Notes under the pieces: model-generated
The model's database searches: none
What the model was told of the DNA's origin: nothing
What the model saw: the letters and a program-made list of their open reading frames with translations, nothing else
Made by a program: the position numbers and the translations under genes
Shown here: positions 22,335-30,500 of the stretch, one piece after another
Layout: each line of letters opens with the position of its first letter
Numbering within the stretch: the first letter of the stretch is position 1
Source of the DNA: Occallatibacter sp.
GTDB taxonomy: Bacteria; Acidobacteriota; Terriglobia; Terriglobales; Acidobacteriaceae
Length of the DNA stretch: 39,666 nucleotides
Assembly (NCBI GenBank): GCA_031296305.1
Contig: JARLFZ010000030.1
Location: forward strand, 1 to 39,666
Reading direction: 5' to 3'

Positions 22335-24362
22335 TCAGCCGCTGATTGCGGCGCGTTCCATGGCCCGCTTGTAGGTTGTGAGCGCCATCAGCGGGAAATA
22401 CTGGCGATACATGGTGTAGGCCAAATAGAAAACCTTGGGGAAGCCGGTTCCGGTGATGATTCCCTGGCGCGTAGGCCCATCGCCCATGGACTCGTCCCAG
22501 CTTCCGTCTTCGCGTTGCCGCTCGAGCAGCCAGCGCACGCCCTTGGCGATGGAATCAGAGCGGTCGTCGCCCGCAGCAAGCAGCGCCATCAGCGCCCACG
22601 CGGTTTGCGACGGAGTGCTCGTACCGATGCCGCGCGTGTCGGGCTCATCGTAGGTGCCGACACTCTCGCCCCAACCGCCATCGGCATTCTGCACCATGCG
22701 AATCCACTCGGCCGCCTGCTGCACCTGCGGCTCCAGATGATCCACACCAATGGCGTCGAGACCGCGCAGCACCAGGAAGGTGCCGTAGATGTAGTTCACA
22801 CCCCAGCGGCCGAACCAGCTTCCGTCGGGCTCCTGCTCTTTGAAGATGAAGTCAATGGCCTTTTGCACTCGCTTGTCATCGCGAGTGTAGCCGTAGACGG
22901 CCAGCGTCTCCAGCATGCGCCCCGTGATGTCGACCGACGGCGGATCGAGCATGGCGTTGTGATCGGCGAAGGGGATGTACTGGAAGATCATCTTGGTGTT
23001 GTCTTTGTCGAAGCTGCCCCAGCCGCCGTTCCTGCATTGCATGGCGAACTCCCACGCAATGGCGCGCTGCGCCACCTGGTGCTGGTAGCGTTCGCGGGGA
23101 TTGTCGACCTTACTAAGCGCAAGCAGAACCTGCGCCGTATCATCGGTATCCGGGTAAAACTCATTGTTGAACTCGAAGTACCAGCCGCCCGGTTCAGTGT
23201 TGGGCACCTTTACTGCCCAGTCGCCCTTGTGGCGGACTTCTTTGGCCAGCATCCAGTCAACAGCTTTCAGCATGCGTGGATCGTCGCGCGGCACGCCTGC
23301 TTCGCCCAGCGCGTAGACGGCCTGCGCCGTATCCCACACCGGACTCATGCACGGCGTCATGCGGAAGGTCGGCTCGGGCATCTCCGGAGTGGGCGCCTGC
23401 TCGATGCCCAGCTTCTCAAACTCGTCGCGCGCGCGAATCACCTGCGGATCGTCTTCGGAGTAACCCAGGCAACGCAACGCAATGATGGCGTTGAGCATGG
23501 CAGGATAAATCGCGCCGAGACCGTCGGTCATTTCCAGGCGGTCGAGCATCCACTTCTCGGCACGCTTCAAAGCCAGTTTGCGCAGCGGGCGAATATGCAC
23601 GGCCTCAGACCAGTGCATGAGGCGGTCGAGAACCAGAAAGAAATTGCGCCACGAGATGAAGTGCTTGCGATCGACGCGCAGACGCATAATGGCGTTGGCG
23701 CGGCCGCCTACGAAGAGTTCGTCGATTCCCTGCTCCGCGGGGATTTTCTTGAACGGCTTTTTGGCGAACATGATGGCCAACGGCACGAGGATGGACCGCG
23801 ACCACGACGAGATTTCGTAGATATTGAAGTAGAACCACTTGGGAAAGAGGACAATCTCCGGCGGAATGGCGGGCACGGCGTCGTAGTCGTACTCGCCCAA
23901 TGCACAGAGATACATTTTTGTGAAAGTGTTGCACGCAGTGACGCCGCCATGCGCCAGCACCCACTCGCGGCACTTGGTAAGGTGCGGGTCAGTGGCTGGA
24001 ATTCCCATCAGCTTGGCCGCGGAGTAGCACTTGACCGAGAGCGAAATGTTGCCGGGACCGCCGGGATAGATGCTCCAACTGCCGTCGTCGTTCTGGTAGC
24101 GCATCATCTCGGTGCAGGCGCGCTGGAGGCGACCCGGATCTCCGCTTTCGAGCAGGGTATGCAGAAAGATGTAGTCGGCCTCGAGCATCGAGTCGGCCTC
24201 GAGTTCGCTGCACCAGTAGCCGTCAGGATGCTGCAGGCTGAGCAGGAAATCGCGCGCGAGGCCGATCGCCGCATCGACATCGCCCAAGTCGGCGTCGATC
24301 CGTCCAAATCTGGGCTGGCCGAAACTGGGCGTTACGCTATGTGTCTTCTGCTCTGGAGTCAT
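22335..24362 (-). CDS. shc: squalene-hopene cyclase
   Basis: A 675-residue triterpene cyclase that converts squalene to hopene/hopanol at the membrane. The catalytic DTDDTA motif is at 405-410, with Asp407 as the likely general acid. Several QW-type repeats are clear: GYWCSELEADS, DDGSWSIYPGG, NGGWGSFDKDN, PDGSWFGRWG, ADGGWGESVG and EDGSWDESM, ending GTGFPKVFYLAYTMYRQYFP. The ATG at 24362 is chosen: the frame stays open to 24518, but that would overlap ispH, and there is no other start codon between them. No clear Shine-Dalgarno is seen. Length is normal for the family. It follows ispH by 103 bases. Confidence 0.95.
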   Translation of the reverse strand: MTPEQKTHSVTPSFGQPRFGRIDADLGDVDAAIGLARDFLLSLQHPDGYWCSELEADSMLEADYIFLHTLLESGDPGRLQRACTEMMRYQNDDGSWSIYPGGPGNISLSVKCYSAAKLMGIPATDPHLTKCREWVLAHGGVTACNTFTKMYLCALGEYDYDAVPAIPPEIVLFPKWFYFNIYEISSWSRSILVPLAIMFAKKPFKKIPAEQGIDELFVGGRANAIMRLRVDRKHFISWRNFFLVLDRLMHWSEAVHIRPLRKLALKRAEKWMLDRLEMTDGLGAIYPAMLNAIIALRCLGYSEDDPQVIRARDEFEKLGIEQAPTPEMPEPTFRMTPCMSPVWDTAQAVYALGEAGVPRDDPRMLKAVDWMLAKEVRHKGDWAVKVPNTEPGGWYFEFNNEFYPDTDDTAQVLLALSKVDNPRERYQHQVAQRAIAWEFAMQCRNGGWGSFDKDNTKMIFQYIPFADHNAMLDPPSVDITGRMLETLAVYGYTRDDKRVQKAIDFIFKEQEPDGSWFGRWGVNYIYGTFLVLRGLDAIGVDHLEPQVQQAAEWIRMVQNADGGWGESVGTYDEPDTRGIGTSTPSQTAWALMALLAAGDDRSDSIAKGVRWLLERQREDGSWDESMGDGPTRQGIITGTGFPKVFYLAYTMYRQYFPLMALTTYKRAMERAAISG

Positions 24363-24465
24363 GCGGTCTGAAACGCCTCGAATTTCTGGGGAAAGCGTAT
24401 CTGCCTTCGAAACATTTGCGCCCCATGGCGCGCTCAAGTGCCGCGCCGGTTCTCGCGATCGAGTT

Positions 24466-25494
24466 TTAGCTGACGGCGATGGATTCGGATCCGCTGGCGC
24501 TGCCAATGGCCTGCACAATCTCGGGGGGAAGGCCGAAGCGCACGTTTTCTGGCATCACCTCAACCTCTTCGACGTTTTCAAAGCCGTTCTGACGCAAATA
24601 ATTCACCACGTCCTCGACCAGGACCTCCGGAGCTGACGCGCCGGCGGTAACAGCGACTGTGTCGACACCGGCGAGCCACTTGGGATTGATGGCCTGAGAG
24701 TTATCAATCAGGTACCCGATGGTGCCGAGGTTGCGCGAGACCTCGACAAGGCGGTTGGAGTTGGAGCTGTTTGTGGATCCCACGACCAGGACTAACCCTG
24801 CATTGTGCGCCACGTTGCGCACCGCAACTTGACGGTTCTCGGTGGCGTAACAGATGTCCTGCGAGTGGGGACCGACGATGTTGGGATACTTGACCTTGAG
24901 TGCGTGAATAATGTCGCGTGCCTCGTCGAGCGACAGCGTGGTCTGGGTGAGATAGGCGACGCGGTCGGGATTGGGCACCTGCAGCACCTCGACCTCGGCA
25001 ACGTTTGAAACCACTTGGGTTACGCCTGGCGCCTCGCCCAGCGTGCCCTCAATCTCGTCGTGGTCGCGATGGCCGATGAGCACTAGCGAATACCCCTGCT
25101 TGGCAAATTTGACGGCCTCAAAGTGCACCTTGGTTACAAGTGGGCAGGTGGCGTCGATGACCTTTAAATTGCGGCCTTTGCTGCGCTCGCGCACTGCCGG
25201 CGACACGCCGTGTGCCGAGTAAATGACGCGCTGACCGTCGGGGACGTCGTCGATTTCATGGACAAAGATCGCGCCCTTTTCCGCTAATTCGTTCACAACA
25301 TAGCGGTTATGCACAATCTCGCGGCGCACGTAGATGGGCGCGCCGAAGGTTTCAAGCGCAATCTTCACGATGTCGATGGCGCGCACCACGCCGGCGCAAA
25401 AACCACGTGGCTTGAGCAACAACACCCTCTTCTGGCTGGGGGAAGTGCCGGGGGATCCGTGATGGGGAATGGAATCGAGGACAGTCGTAGTCAC
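24466..25494 (-). CDS. ispH: 4-hydroxy-3-methylbut-2-enyl diphosphate reductase IspH
   Basis: A 342-residue [4Fe-4S] enzyme of the MEP pathway that makes IPP and DMAPP. The three cluster cysteines are visible: Cys33 (GFCAGV), Cys117 (DATCPLV) and Cys215 (DICYAT). Also present are the conserved YSAHGVSP, GHRDHDEIEGTLGE and GSTNSSNSNRLVEV substrate-binding segments. GTG start at 25494 with an extended -10 element only six bases upstream, so the mRNA may be leaderless. As first gene of the hopanoid cluster it ties precursor supply to hopanoid synthesis. Confidence 0.96.
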   Translation of the reverse strand: MTTTVLDSIPHHGSPGTSPSQKRVLLLKPRGFCAGVVRAIDIVKIALETFGAPIYVRREIVHNRYVVNELAEKGAIFVHEIDDVPDGQRVIYSAHGVSPAVRERSKGRNLKVIDATCPLVTKVHFEAVKFAKQGYSLVLIGHRDHDEIEGTLGEAPGVTQVVSNVAEVEVLQVPNPDRVAYLTQTTLSLDEARDIIHALKVKYPNIVGPHSQDICYATENRQVAVRNVAHNAGLVLVVGSTNSSNSNRLVEVSRNLGTIGYLIDNSQAINPKWLAGVDTVAVTAGASAPEVLVEDVVNYLRQNGFENVEEVEVMPENVRFGLPPEIVQAIGSASGSESIAVS

Positions 25495-25500
25495 CCACTA

Positions 25501-25509
25501 AGTATACCA
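25501..25509 (-). promoter_or_regulatory. extended -10 promoter of ispH/hopanoid cluster
   Basis: On the minus strand TGG-TATACT (25509-25501) matches an extended -10 element (TGn plus 5 of 6 TATAAT bases). Only six bases separate it from the GTG start, so transcription would begin at or next to the start codon. Confidence 0.5.
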
Positions 25510-25679
25510 ACCGGCGAGTTGAAGCGATAGGAGAGAAATGGGGCTGAGGGCCGCCTCCGTCAGGCAGCTTCACACGGCAAATCCGCCACTACCTTGAGGT
25601 TGCGGGCATCGATGGCGCGATAGGCGCGCGATGGTCATAGTAACTTTGGAAATGGATTTGCCAAGCGGCATACCAGGCC

Positions 25680-25817
25680 ATGAAAAAAATTCTGCTCGGA
25701 CTCGTGCTCATCTTCTGCTTCGCATTACCCTATGCGGCGCAGGCGCAGGTCGTGGTGGTAGTACACCACCGCCATCACCATCATCATCATCCCCGCCTCC
25801 AGATCAACAACCAGTAG
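25680..25817 (+). CDS. tiny secreted His-rich peptide
   Basis: A 45-residue frame beginning MKKILLGLVLIFCFALPYAAQA, a textbook Sec signal peptide with an AQA-Q cleavage site. The mature part of about 23 residues is QVVVVVHHRHHHHHHPR plus six polar residues. It thus consists of a five-valine strand and a block of eight histidines. The start has only a weak AGG upstream. It is not a shadow of another gene, since no convincing gene overlaps it on either strand. A metal-binding periplasmic role (Ni, Cu, Zn) is suggested by composition only. Neighbours are ispH (divergent) and a toxin-antitoxin pair (convergent). Confidence 0.6.
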   Translation: MKKILLGLVLIFCFALPYAAQAQVVVVVHHRHHHHHHPRLQINNQ

Positions 25818-25947
25818 TTGCTTGAGAATCCCGTTGTCCCACCCTTGCCGCGATCGCATTCTTCGCAAAGAGACGTCAAGGATGGGGCGCCCGATTTCAT
25901 GCCAGCTTTCGGAGCAGCGTGGGACACGCGCTGGTAAGAGCGCTCGC

Positions 25948-26259
25948 TCAAGCGACTGCGGATTCAACCGGCCGCAGGCTCACTTGCACATCGACTCGTG
26001 TTCCGAGGCGGTTGAGAACCGACATCAGGCGATCGAGGGTGAAGCGGCGAAGGTCGGCGTTGCGGATGCGAGAAAAATCGGCCGCGGCGATGCCGGTCAG
26101 TGCGTGCGCGGCGCGGACGGTCATTTTCTTGCGGTCTAGCTCTTTAATGATTTCGGCGGCGAGGATCGCCTTCAACTGTTCGACATCAGGGTTTGCATAG
26201 CCGAAGTCGCGAAAAACGTTGCCGCTGCCGTGCACGAGTTCGATCTTTTCGAGTTTCAT
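25948..26259 (-). CDS. HigA-like antitoxin, helix-turn-helix (HTH_37/XRE type)
   Basis: A 103-residue DNA-binding protein. Residues about 27-85 fit the HTH_37 family found with Gp49-like toxins: NPDVEQLKAILAAEI, then KKMTVRAAHALTGIAAADFSRIRNADLRRFTLDRL, with recognition helix AAADFSRIRNADLRRFT. The ATG at 26259 overlaps the toxin stop by four bases, so the two are translated as a pair. It is expected to neutralise the toxin and repress the operon, probably through the palindrome at 26614-26629. It is the second gene, as in HigBA systems. Confidence 0.85.
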   Translation of the reverse strand: MKLEKIELVHGSGNVFRDFGYANPDVEQLKAILAAEIIKELDRKKMTVRAAHALTGIAAADFSRIRNADLRRFTLDRLMSVLNRLGTRVDVQVSLRPVESAVA

Positions 26260-26603
26260 CCGAGTGACTCCTTTAACGCCTTTAGCCGGTTCCTGATCAA
26301 ATCGATTTCGTGTTGCGGAGTTTTGATACCCCGCGTCGATTTCTTCTGGAACGCGTGAATGACCCAGATCGCACTAGCAATCTGCACAGCGTAAACGACC
26401 CGAAAGGCGTTTCCGCGAAAAGGCAGTGCAATTTCAAAAACTCCGGAGCCGACGCCTTTGAATGGCTTGACTACATCTGCCTTTTCGCCCTCTGCCGCGA
26501 TGGTCAATGCTCTGAGGCACGTGGCTTGTGCCTCTGCGGGAAACTTCTCGAAGTCCTTGCGGGCGGCCTTGATCCATGAAATAGGTCTCGTAGCGAGAGC
26601 CAT
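26256..26603 (-). CDS. HigB/RelE-type toxin (phage Gp49-like family)
   Basis: A 115-residue RelE-fold protein. Recognisable parts: ISWIKAARKDFEKFPAEAQ (first helices), VFEIALPFRGNAFRVVYAVQIASAIWVIHAF (the beta sheet) and QKKSTRGIKTPQHEIDLIRNRL, the K-K-T-TP-EI signature of Gp49-like toxins. Members cleave mRNA at the ribosome. The start ATG at 26603 has an excellent GGAGG five bases upstream; a TTG further upstream is rejected because it would put that ribosome-binding site inside the gene. It is the first gene of the pair. Confidence 0.85.
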   Translation of the reverse strand: MALATRPISWIKAARKDFEKFPAEAQATCLRALTIAAEGEKADVVKPFKGVGSGVFEIALPFRGNAFRVVYAVQIASAIWVIHAFQKKSTRGIKTPQHEIDLIRNRLKALKESLG

Positions 26604-26613
26604 AGCATCCTCC

Positions 26614-26629
26614 GTCAATTGATATTGAC
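26614..26629. promoter_or_regulatory. palindrome at the toxin-antitoxin ribosome-binding site
   Basis: Perfect inverted repeat GTCAAT-TGAT-ATTGAC, ending just before the GGAGG of the toxin gene. It is well placed as the operator through which the antitoxin represses its own operon. Confidence 0.5.
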
Positions 26630-26748
26630 CACCCCTCAGAGAGGAGCGCTATTTGGCGCGGCTTCATTTCGCGCAATGGACTCAATCTCCCTTGCGGCCT
26701 ATTTCGCACGAATCAGAACAGACCCGTACTAACCGACTGTAGTCATAT

Positions 26749-26765
26749 TTGACAACATTTGTCAA
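26749..26765. promoter_or_regulatory. 17-bp perfect inverted repeat between TA pair and dnaE
   Basis: TTGACAA-CAT-TTGTCAA. It lies about 145 bases upstream of the toxin and 130 upstream of dnaE, so it could control either. It contains the same TTGAC half-site as the palindrome at 26614, in the opposite arrangement. Confidence 0.45.
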
Positions 26766-26895
26766 GAATGGGTCCCATTCGCACTCCAGCCCTCGGAGAT
26801 TAGATAAGGATCTCTCTTTTCCTCAGGAGGGTGGGTTTTCAACCGGGCTTTGACCACGATACCCAATGTGCTCCCTCGGTAGAATCAATCTAGTC

Positions 26896-29800
26896 ATGTC
26901 TGAATTCACCCATCTGCATTTGCACACTGAGTATTCCCTGCTGGACGGCGCGTGCGACGTTTATAAACTTGTGGATCGCGTGGCGGCGCTGGGGCAGAAA
27001 TCCGTGGCCATGACGGATCACGGGAATATCTATGGAGCGGTGCACTTTTTTGACGCGGCGAAGGCTAAAGGCATTAAGCCGATACTGGGCTGCGAGCTCT
27101 ACGTGTGCAAGGCGGAGGATCATCGCGCCGATACGCCCAATGACCAGTACAACCACCTGCTGGTTCTGGCGGAAAACGAGGAGGGCTACCGGAACCTGAT
27201 CCGGCTTACGTCGGAGGCGAGCCTGAATGGGTTTTACCGCAAGCCGCGCGTAAGCAAAAAGTATCTGGCGGAAAACTGCAAGGGGTTGATCGGCACATCC
27301 GGTTGCCTGAGCGGCGAATTGTGCGAGGCGCTGGGCGACGCGAATTTGGACCCTGCGGAGAGATACCTGAGGGCCAAGGCCGTCGCGCAGCAGTACGAGG
27401 ACATCTTTGGCAAGGGCAATTTCTTTCTGGAGGTTCAGGACCAGGGCCTTGAAGACGAGCAAAAGATACGCGCCGACCTGTTTCGTCTGGAGCGCGACCT
27501 CGGCATTCCGCTGGTTGCTACGAATGACTCGCACTACCTGTGCGGCGAGGACTCGCACGCGCACGACGTGATGCTGTGTGTGCAGACTGGCGCGAAGATT
27601 CACGAGAGCAATCGGTTCAAGTTCGATAGCGATCAGTTTTTTGTGAAGAGCGGGGACGAAATGGCCCAGCTCTTCAAGGACGCGCCTGCGGTGGTCGAGC
27701 GGACCATGGCGATTGCCGAGCGCTGCAACCTGAAACTGCAGAAGGTGAAAAATCCGTTTCCCGAATTTGCGGTGCCGCCGGGGCACACCATCGACAGCTA
27801 CTTCGAGGAGGTGTGCCGCGCGGGAATGAAGAAGCGGCTCGACACGTCTGTGCGGCAACTGGAGCTGCGCGGAATTCGCCGCTCGACTCCGGAAGAATAC
27901 GAAGCGCGGCTTAATTATGAAATCGATGTGATCAAGCAGATGAGTTACTCGGGCTACTTCCTGATCGTGTGGGATTTCATCAAATACGCGCGCGACAACG
28001 GAATTCCCGTGGGCCCGGGACGCGGATCGGCGACGGGATCGCTCGTGGCCTACGTCATGGAGATCACGAACATCGATCCGCTGCAGAATGTTCTGCTCTT
28101 TGAGCGGTTCCTGAATCCGGAGCGCGTGACGATGCCGGATATCGACGTGGACTTCTGCATGAACCGGCGCGGCGAAGTGATCGACTACGTGACGCGCAAA
28201 TATGGCCGCGAGCAGGTGGCGCAGATTATCACCTTCAACACCATGGCGGCCAAGGCGTCGATCAAGGATTGCGGGCGCGCGCTCGACATGCCCTACGGCG
28301 ACGTAGACCGCGTTGCCAAGCTGATACCGGCCACGGTGGGCATGACCATCGACAGAGCGCTTGAGGATGTGCCCGATCTGCGCAAGTTGTACGACAACGA
28401 CAAGCAGGTGCGTGAGCTGATCGACACGGCGAAGAAGCTCGAAGGCTTGGTGCGCGGCGCAGGGGTGCACGCCTCCGCGGTGGTAATTGCGCCACGACCG
28501 CTTACGGAACTGGTGCCGCTGAACCGCACCAAGAACGATGAAATCGTAACGGCATACGATATGAAGGCCGTAGAGAAGATGGGCCTGCTGAAGATGGACT
28601 TCCTCGGCCTGACAACTCTCACGGTGATCAGTGATGCCGTAAAGCTGATTGCGCAAACGCGCGGCGAGACGCTCGACATCGAGGCTATTCCGATTGACGA
28701 CCCCGAGACTTTCAAGCGCGTGTTTCACACCGCGCTGACTTCGGGCGTGTTCCAGTTTGAATCATCGGGGATGCGGGATATTTTGCGGCGCTACAAACCG
28801 GATACGGTGGAAGAGCTGACGCAGTTGAACGCGTTGTTCCGTCCGGGGCCGATGAACATGATCGACGATTTCATCGAGCGCAAATGGGGACGGCGCAAGG
28901 TGGAGTTTGCGCTGCCAGAGCTCGAGGTCATCCTGAAGGATTCGCTGGGCGTGACGGTTTACCAGGAACAGGTAATGCGCATTGCGCAGGTGCTGGCAAA
29001 TTTCAGCCTGGGCGAGGCCGACCTGCTGCGGCGCGCGATGGGAAAGAAAGATCAGAAGGCGATGGCGAAGATGCGCGATCGCTTTATGAATGGCGCGCAG
29101 AAGCTGGGACATCCGAAGGCGGCGCTGGAAGAGTTGTTTGAGCAGATGGCGAAGTTTTCGGAATATGGATTTAACAAATCGCATTCGGCGGCTTACGCGT
29201 GGGTGGCTTACCAGACGGCATATTTGAAGACGCACTATCCGGTCGAGTTCATGGCCGCGCTGCTTACTTCGGAAACCTCGAAGCCCGACAGCGTGGTGAA
29301 GTACATCGGCGAATGCCGCGAGATGGGGATCGCCGTCGAACCGCCGGACGTGCAGGTTTCAGGGGCGCAGTTCACGCCGCACGGTGAGGCAATCCGCTTT
29401 GGGCTGGCCGCGGTGAAGAACGTGGGCGGCAACGCCATCGAATCGATCATGAAAGCGCGCGCCGAGGCGGACGGACGCTTCAAGACGTTCTGGGAGTTCT
29501 GCGAAAAAGTCGATCTGCGCGTGATGAATAAACGTGTGATCGAGTCGCTGATCAAGGCCGGCGCACTGGACGCGCTGGGTAACCGCGGGCAACTCAGCAA
29601 TGCCATCGACAAGGCCATGGAACGCGCGCAAAAGACGCAACGCGACGCGGAGCAAGGGCAGAGCGGATTGTTCGGTCTGTTTGACGAAACGCCGGCACGC
29701 GGCCACGATGCCGACTCGCTGCCGCTGGCCCCGGATTGGGAAGAGTCGGTGCGCCTCGCGAACGAGAAAGAAGTGCTGGGATTCTTCGTCTCCGGACATC

Positions 29801-30417
29801 CGCTGGACAAGTATGCGGAGAAGCTGCGCAACCTGACGGGCGTGATTACGGTCGCCGAAGCGCTGGAACGCACGCCGCCGGAACGGCGCTGGGGCGGGCA
29901 GCAAGACCCGGCCGATGAACTTCAGGTGGCGGGAATCATGCAAGGTCTGCGCGTACAGAAGAGCCGGCGCGACCAGCGGCTCTACGCACAAGCCCAACTC
30001 GAAGACGCGACCGGGAAGATCGAACTGATCTGTTTTGCGCGCGATTACGAGAAGCTGGCCGCGCAGTTGAAGATGGAAGTACCGGTGCTGGTGCGCGGCA
30101 TGTTGATGGGCGATGAGGACGCCGCGCCCAAGATCGCGATCAGCCAGGTGCTGGCGCTCGAAGAGGTTCAGGTGAAGCTGCCCACGGGCATACGCATCCG
30201 CATCAATCTCGACCGGGCTACGGATGAGATGCTGGCTGCGCTCAAGAGCGCTGCTGACGCCGCACCGGGCCCCGGCAAGGTGCTGCTACAGCTCGAGAAG
30301 AAAGGTGAATACGCCGTAATTCTTGAGCCGGAAGGCATGAGCGTCTCCGCGGACCGCGGCTGGGTGGAACGCGTGGAAGAACTGGCCGGCAAGGGATCGG
30401 TGCAGGCGGTGGGGTAA
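26896..30417 (+). CDS. dnaE: DNA polymerase III alpha subunit
   Basis: The replicative polymerase, 1,173 residues (E. coli 1,160). It starts MSEFTHLHLHTEYSLLDGAC, the normal beginning of the PHP domain; ATG 26896 is preferred over an in-frame ATG at 26866, which would add ten atypical residues. PHP motifs include AMTDHGN and ATNDSHYL. The palm has GPGRGSATGSLVAY and the catalytic PDIDVDF aspartates near residues 414-418. Later parts are the fingers, the YGFNKSHSAAYAWVAYQTAYLKTHYP segment, a helix-hairpin-helix region and a C-terminal OB fold (LQVAGIMQGLRVQKSRRDQRLYAQAQLED). No Shine-Dalgarno is apparent; a TAGAAT (26880-26885) ten bases before the ATG may be its -10 box, but no -35 fits. Confidence 0.97.
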   Translation: MSEFTHLHLHTEYSLLDGACDVYKLVDRVAALGQKSVAMTDHGNIYGAVHFFDAAKAKGIKPILGCELYVCKAEDHRADTPNDQYNHLLVLAENEEGYRNLIRLTSEASLNGFYRKPRVSKKYLAENCKGLIGTSGCLSGELCEALGDANLDPAERYLRAKAVAQQYEDIFGKGNFFLEVQDQGLEDEQKIRADLFRLERDLGIPLVATNDSHYLCGEDSHAHDVMLCVQTGAKIHESNRFKFDSDQFFVKSGDEMAQLFKDAPAVVERTMAIAERCNLKLQKVKNPFPEFAVPPGHTIDSYFEEVCRAGMKKRLDTSVRQLELRGIRRSTPEEYEARLNYEIDVIKQMSYSGYFLIVWDFIKYARDNGIPVGPGRGSATGSLVAYVMEITNIDPLQNVLLFERFLNPERVTMPDIDVDFCMNRRGEVIDYVTRKYGREQVAQIITFNTMAAKASIKDCGRALDMPYGDVDRVAKLIPATVGMTIDRALEDVPDLRKLYDNDKQVRELIDTAKKLEGLVRGAGVHASAVVIAPRPLTELVPLNRTKNDEIVTAYDMKAVEKMGLLKMDFLGLTTLTVISDAVKLIAQTRGETLDIEAIPIDDPETFKRVFHTALTSGVFQFESSGMRDILRRYKPDTVEELTQLNALFRPGPMNMIDDFIERKWGRRKVEFALPELEVILKDSLGVTVYQEQVMRIAQVLANFSLGEADLLRRAMGKKDQKAMAKMRDRFMNGAQKLGHPKAALEELFEQMAKFSEYGFNKSHSAAYAWVAYQTAYLKTHYPVEFMAALLTSETSKPDSVVKYIGECREMGIAVEPPDVQVSGAQFTPHGEAIRFGLAAVKNVGGNAIESIMKARAEADGRFKTFWEFCEKVDLRVMNKRVIESLIKAGALDALGNRGQLSNAIDKAMERAQKTQRDAEQGQSGLFGLFDETPARGHDADSLPLAPDWEESVRLANEKEVLGFFVSGHPLDKYAEKLRNLTGVITVAEALERTPPERRWGGQQDPADELQVAGIMQGLRVQKSRRDQRLYAQAQLEDATGKIELICFARDYEKLAAQLKMEVPVLVRGMLMGDEDAAPKIAISQVLALEEVQVKLPTGIRIRINLDRATDEMLAALKSAADAAPGPGKVLLQLEKKGEYAVILEPEGMSVSADRGWVERVEELAGKGSVQAVG

Positions 30418-30460
30418 AGGCAGGGACTGAGAGACTAAGGGACTGCGGGACTAAGGGAGC
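30418..30460. repeat. GGGACTAAGGGA-type repeat after dnaE
   Basis: Contains GACTAAGGGACTG and an exact 14-base copy (30447-30460) of GGGACTAAGGGAGC from 269-282. No C-rich partner is present here, so it is not a hairpin. Confidence 0.6.
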
Positions 30461-30500
30461 TATCTGGCAGGAAAAGCTGGCGTTTGGCGAGTGAAGGTTT

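Noticed and set aside
22227-24371. 714-codon plus-strand frame opposite shc
   Set aside because: Exact shadow of shc; its start runs through a palindromic repeat, and the product is rich in Arg, His and Val without motifs.
24363-24518. Longer N-terminus for Shc (start 24518)
   Set aside because: It would overlap ispH by 53 bases and add 52 Pro/Ser-rich residues unlike cyclases; no start codon lies between ispH and 24362.
25631-25825. 64-codon plus-strand frame in another phase over the His-rich peptide
   Set aside because: Pro/Ser-rich with no signal peptide; the overlapping frame at 25680 has an ideal signal peptide and ends naturally.
26820-26895. Promoter for dnaE using TTGACC (26850) and TAGAAT (26880)
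   Set aside because: The 24-base spacer is too long for a normal promoter; only the TAGAAT is noted as a possible -10.
26890-28728. 612-codon open frame antisense to dnaE
   Set aside because: It lies wholly opposite the unmistakable dnaE gene; such frames arise from GC-rich codon use. The translation has low complexity (many His, Arg, Leu) and no recognisable domain.
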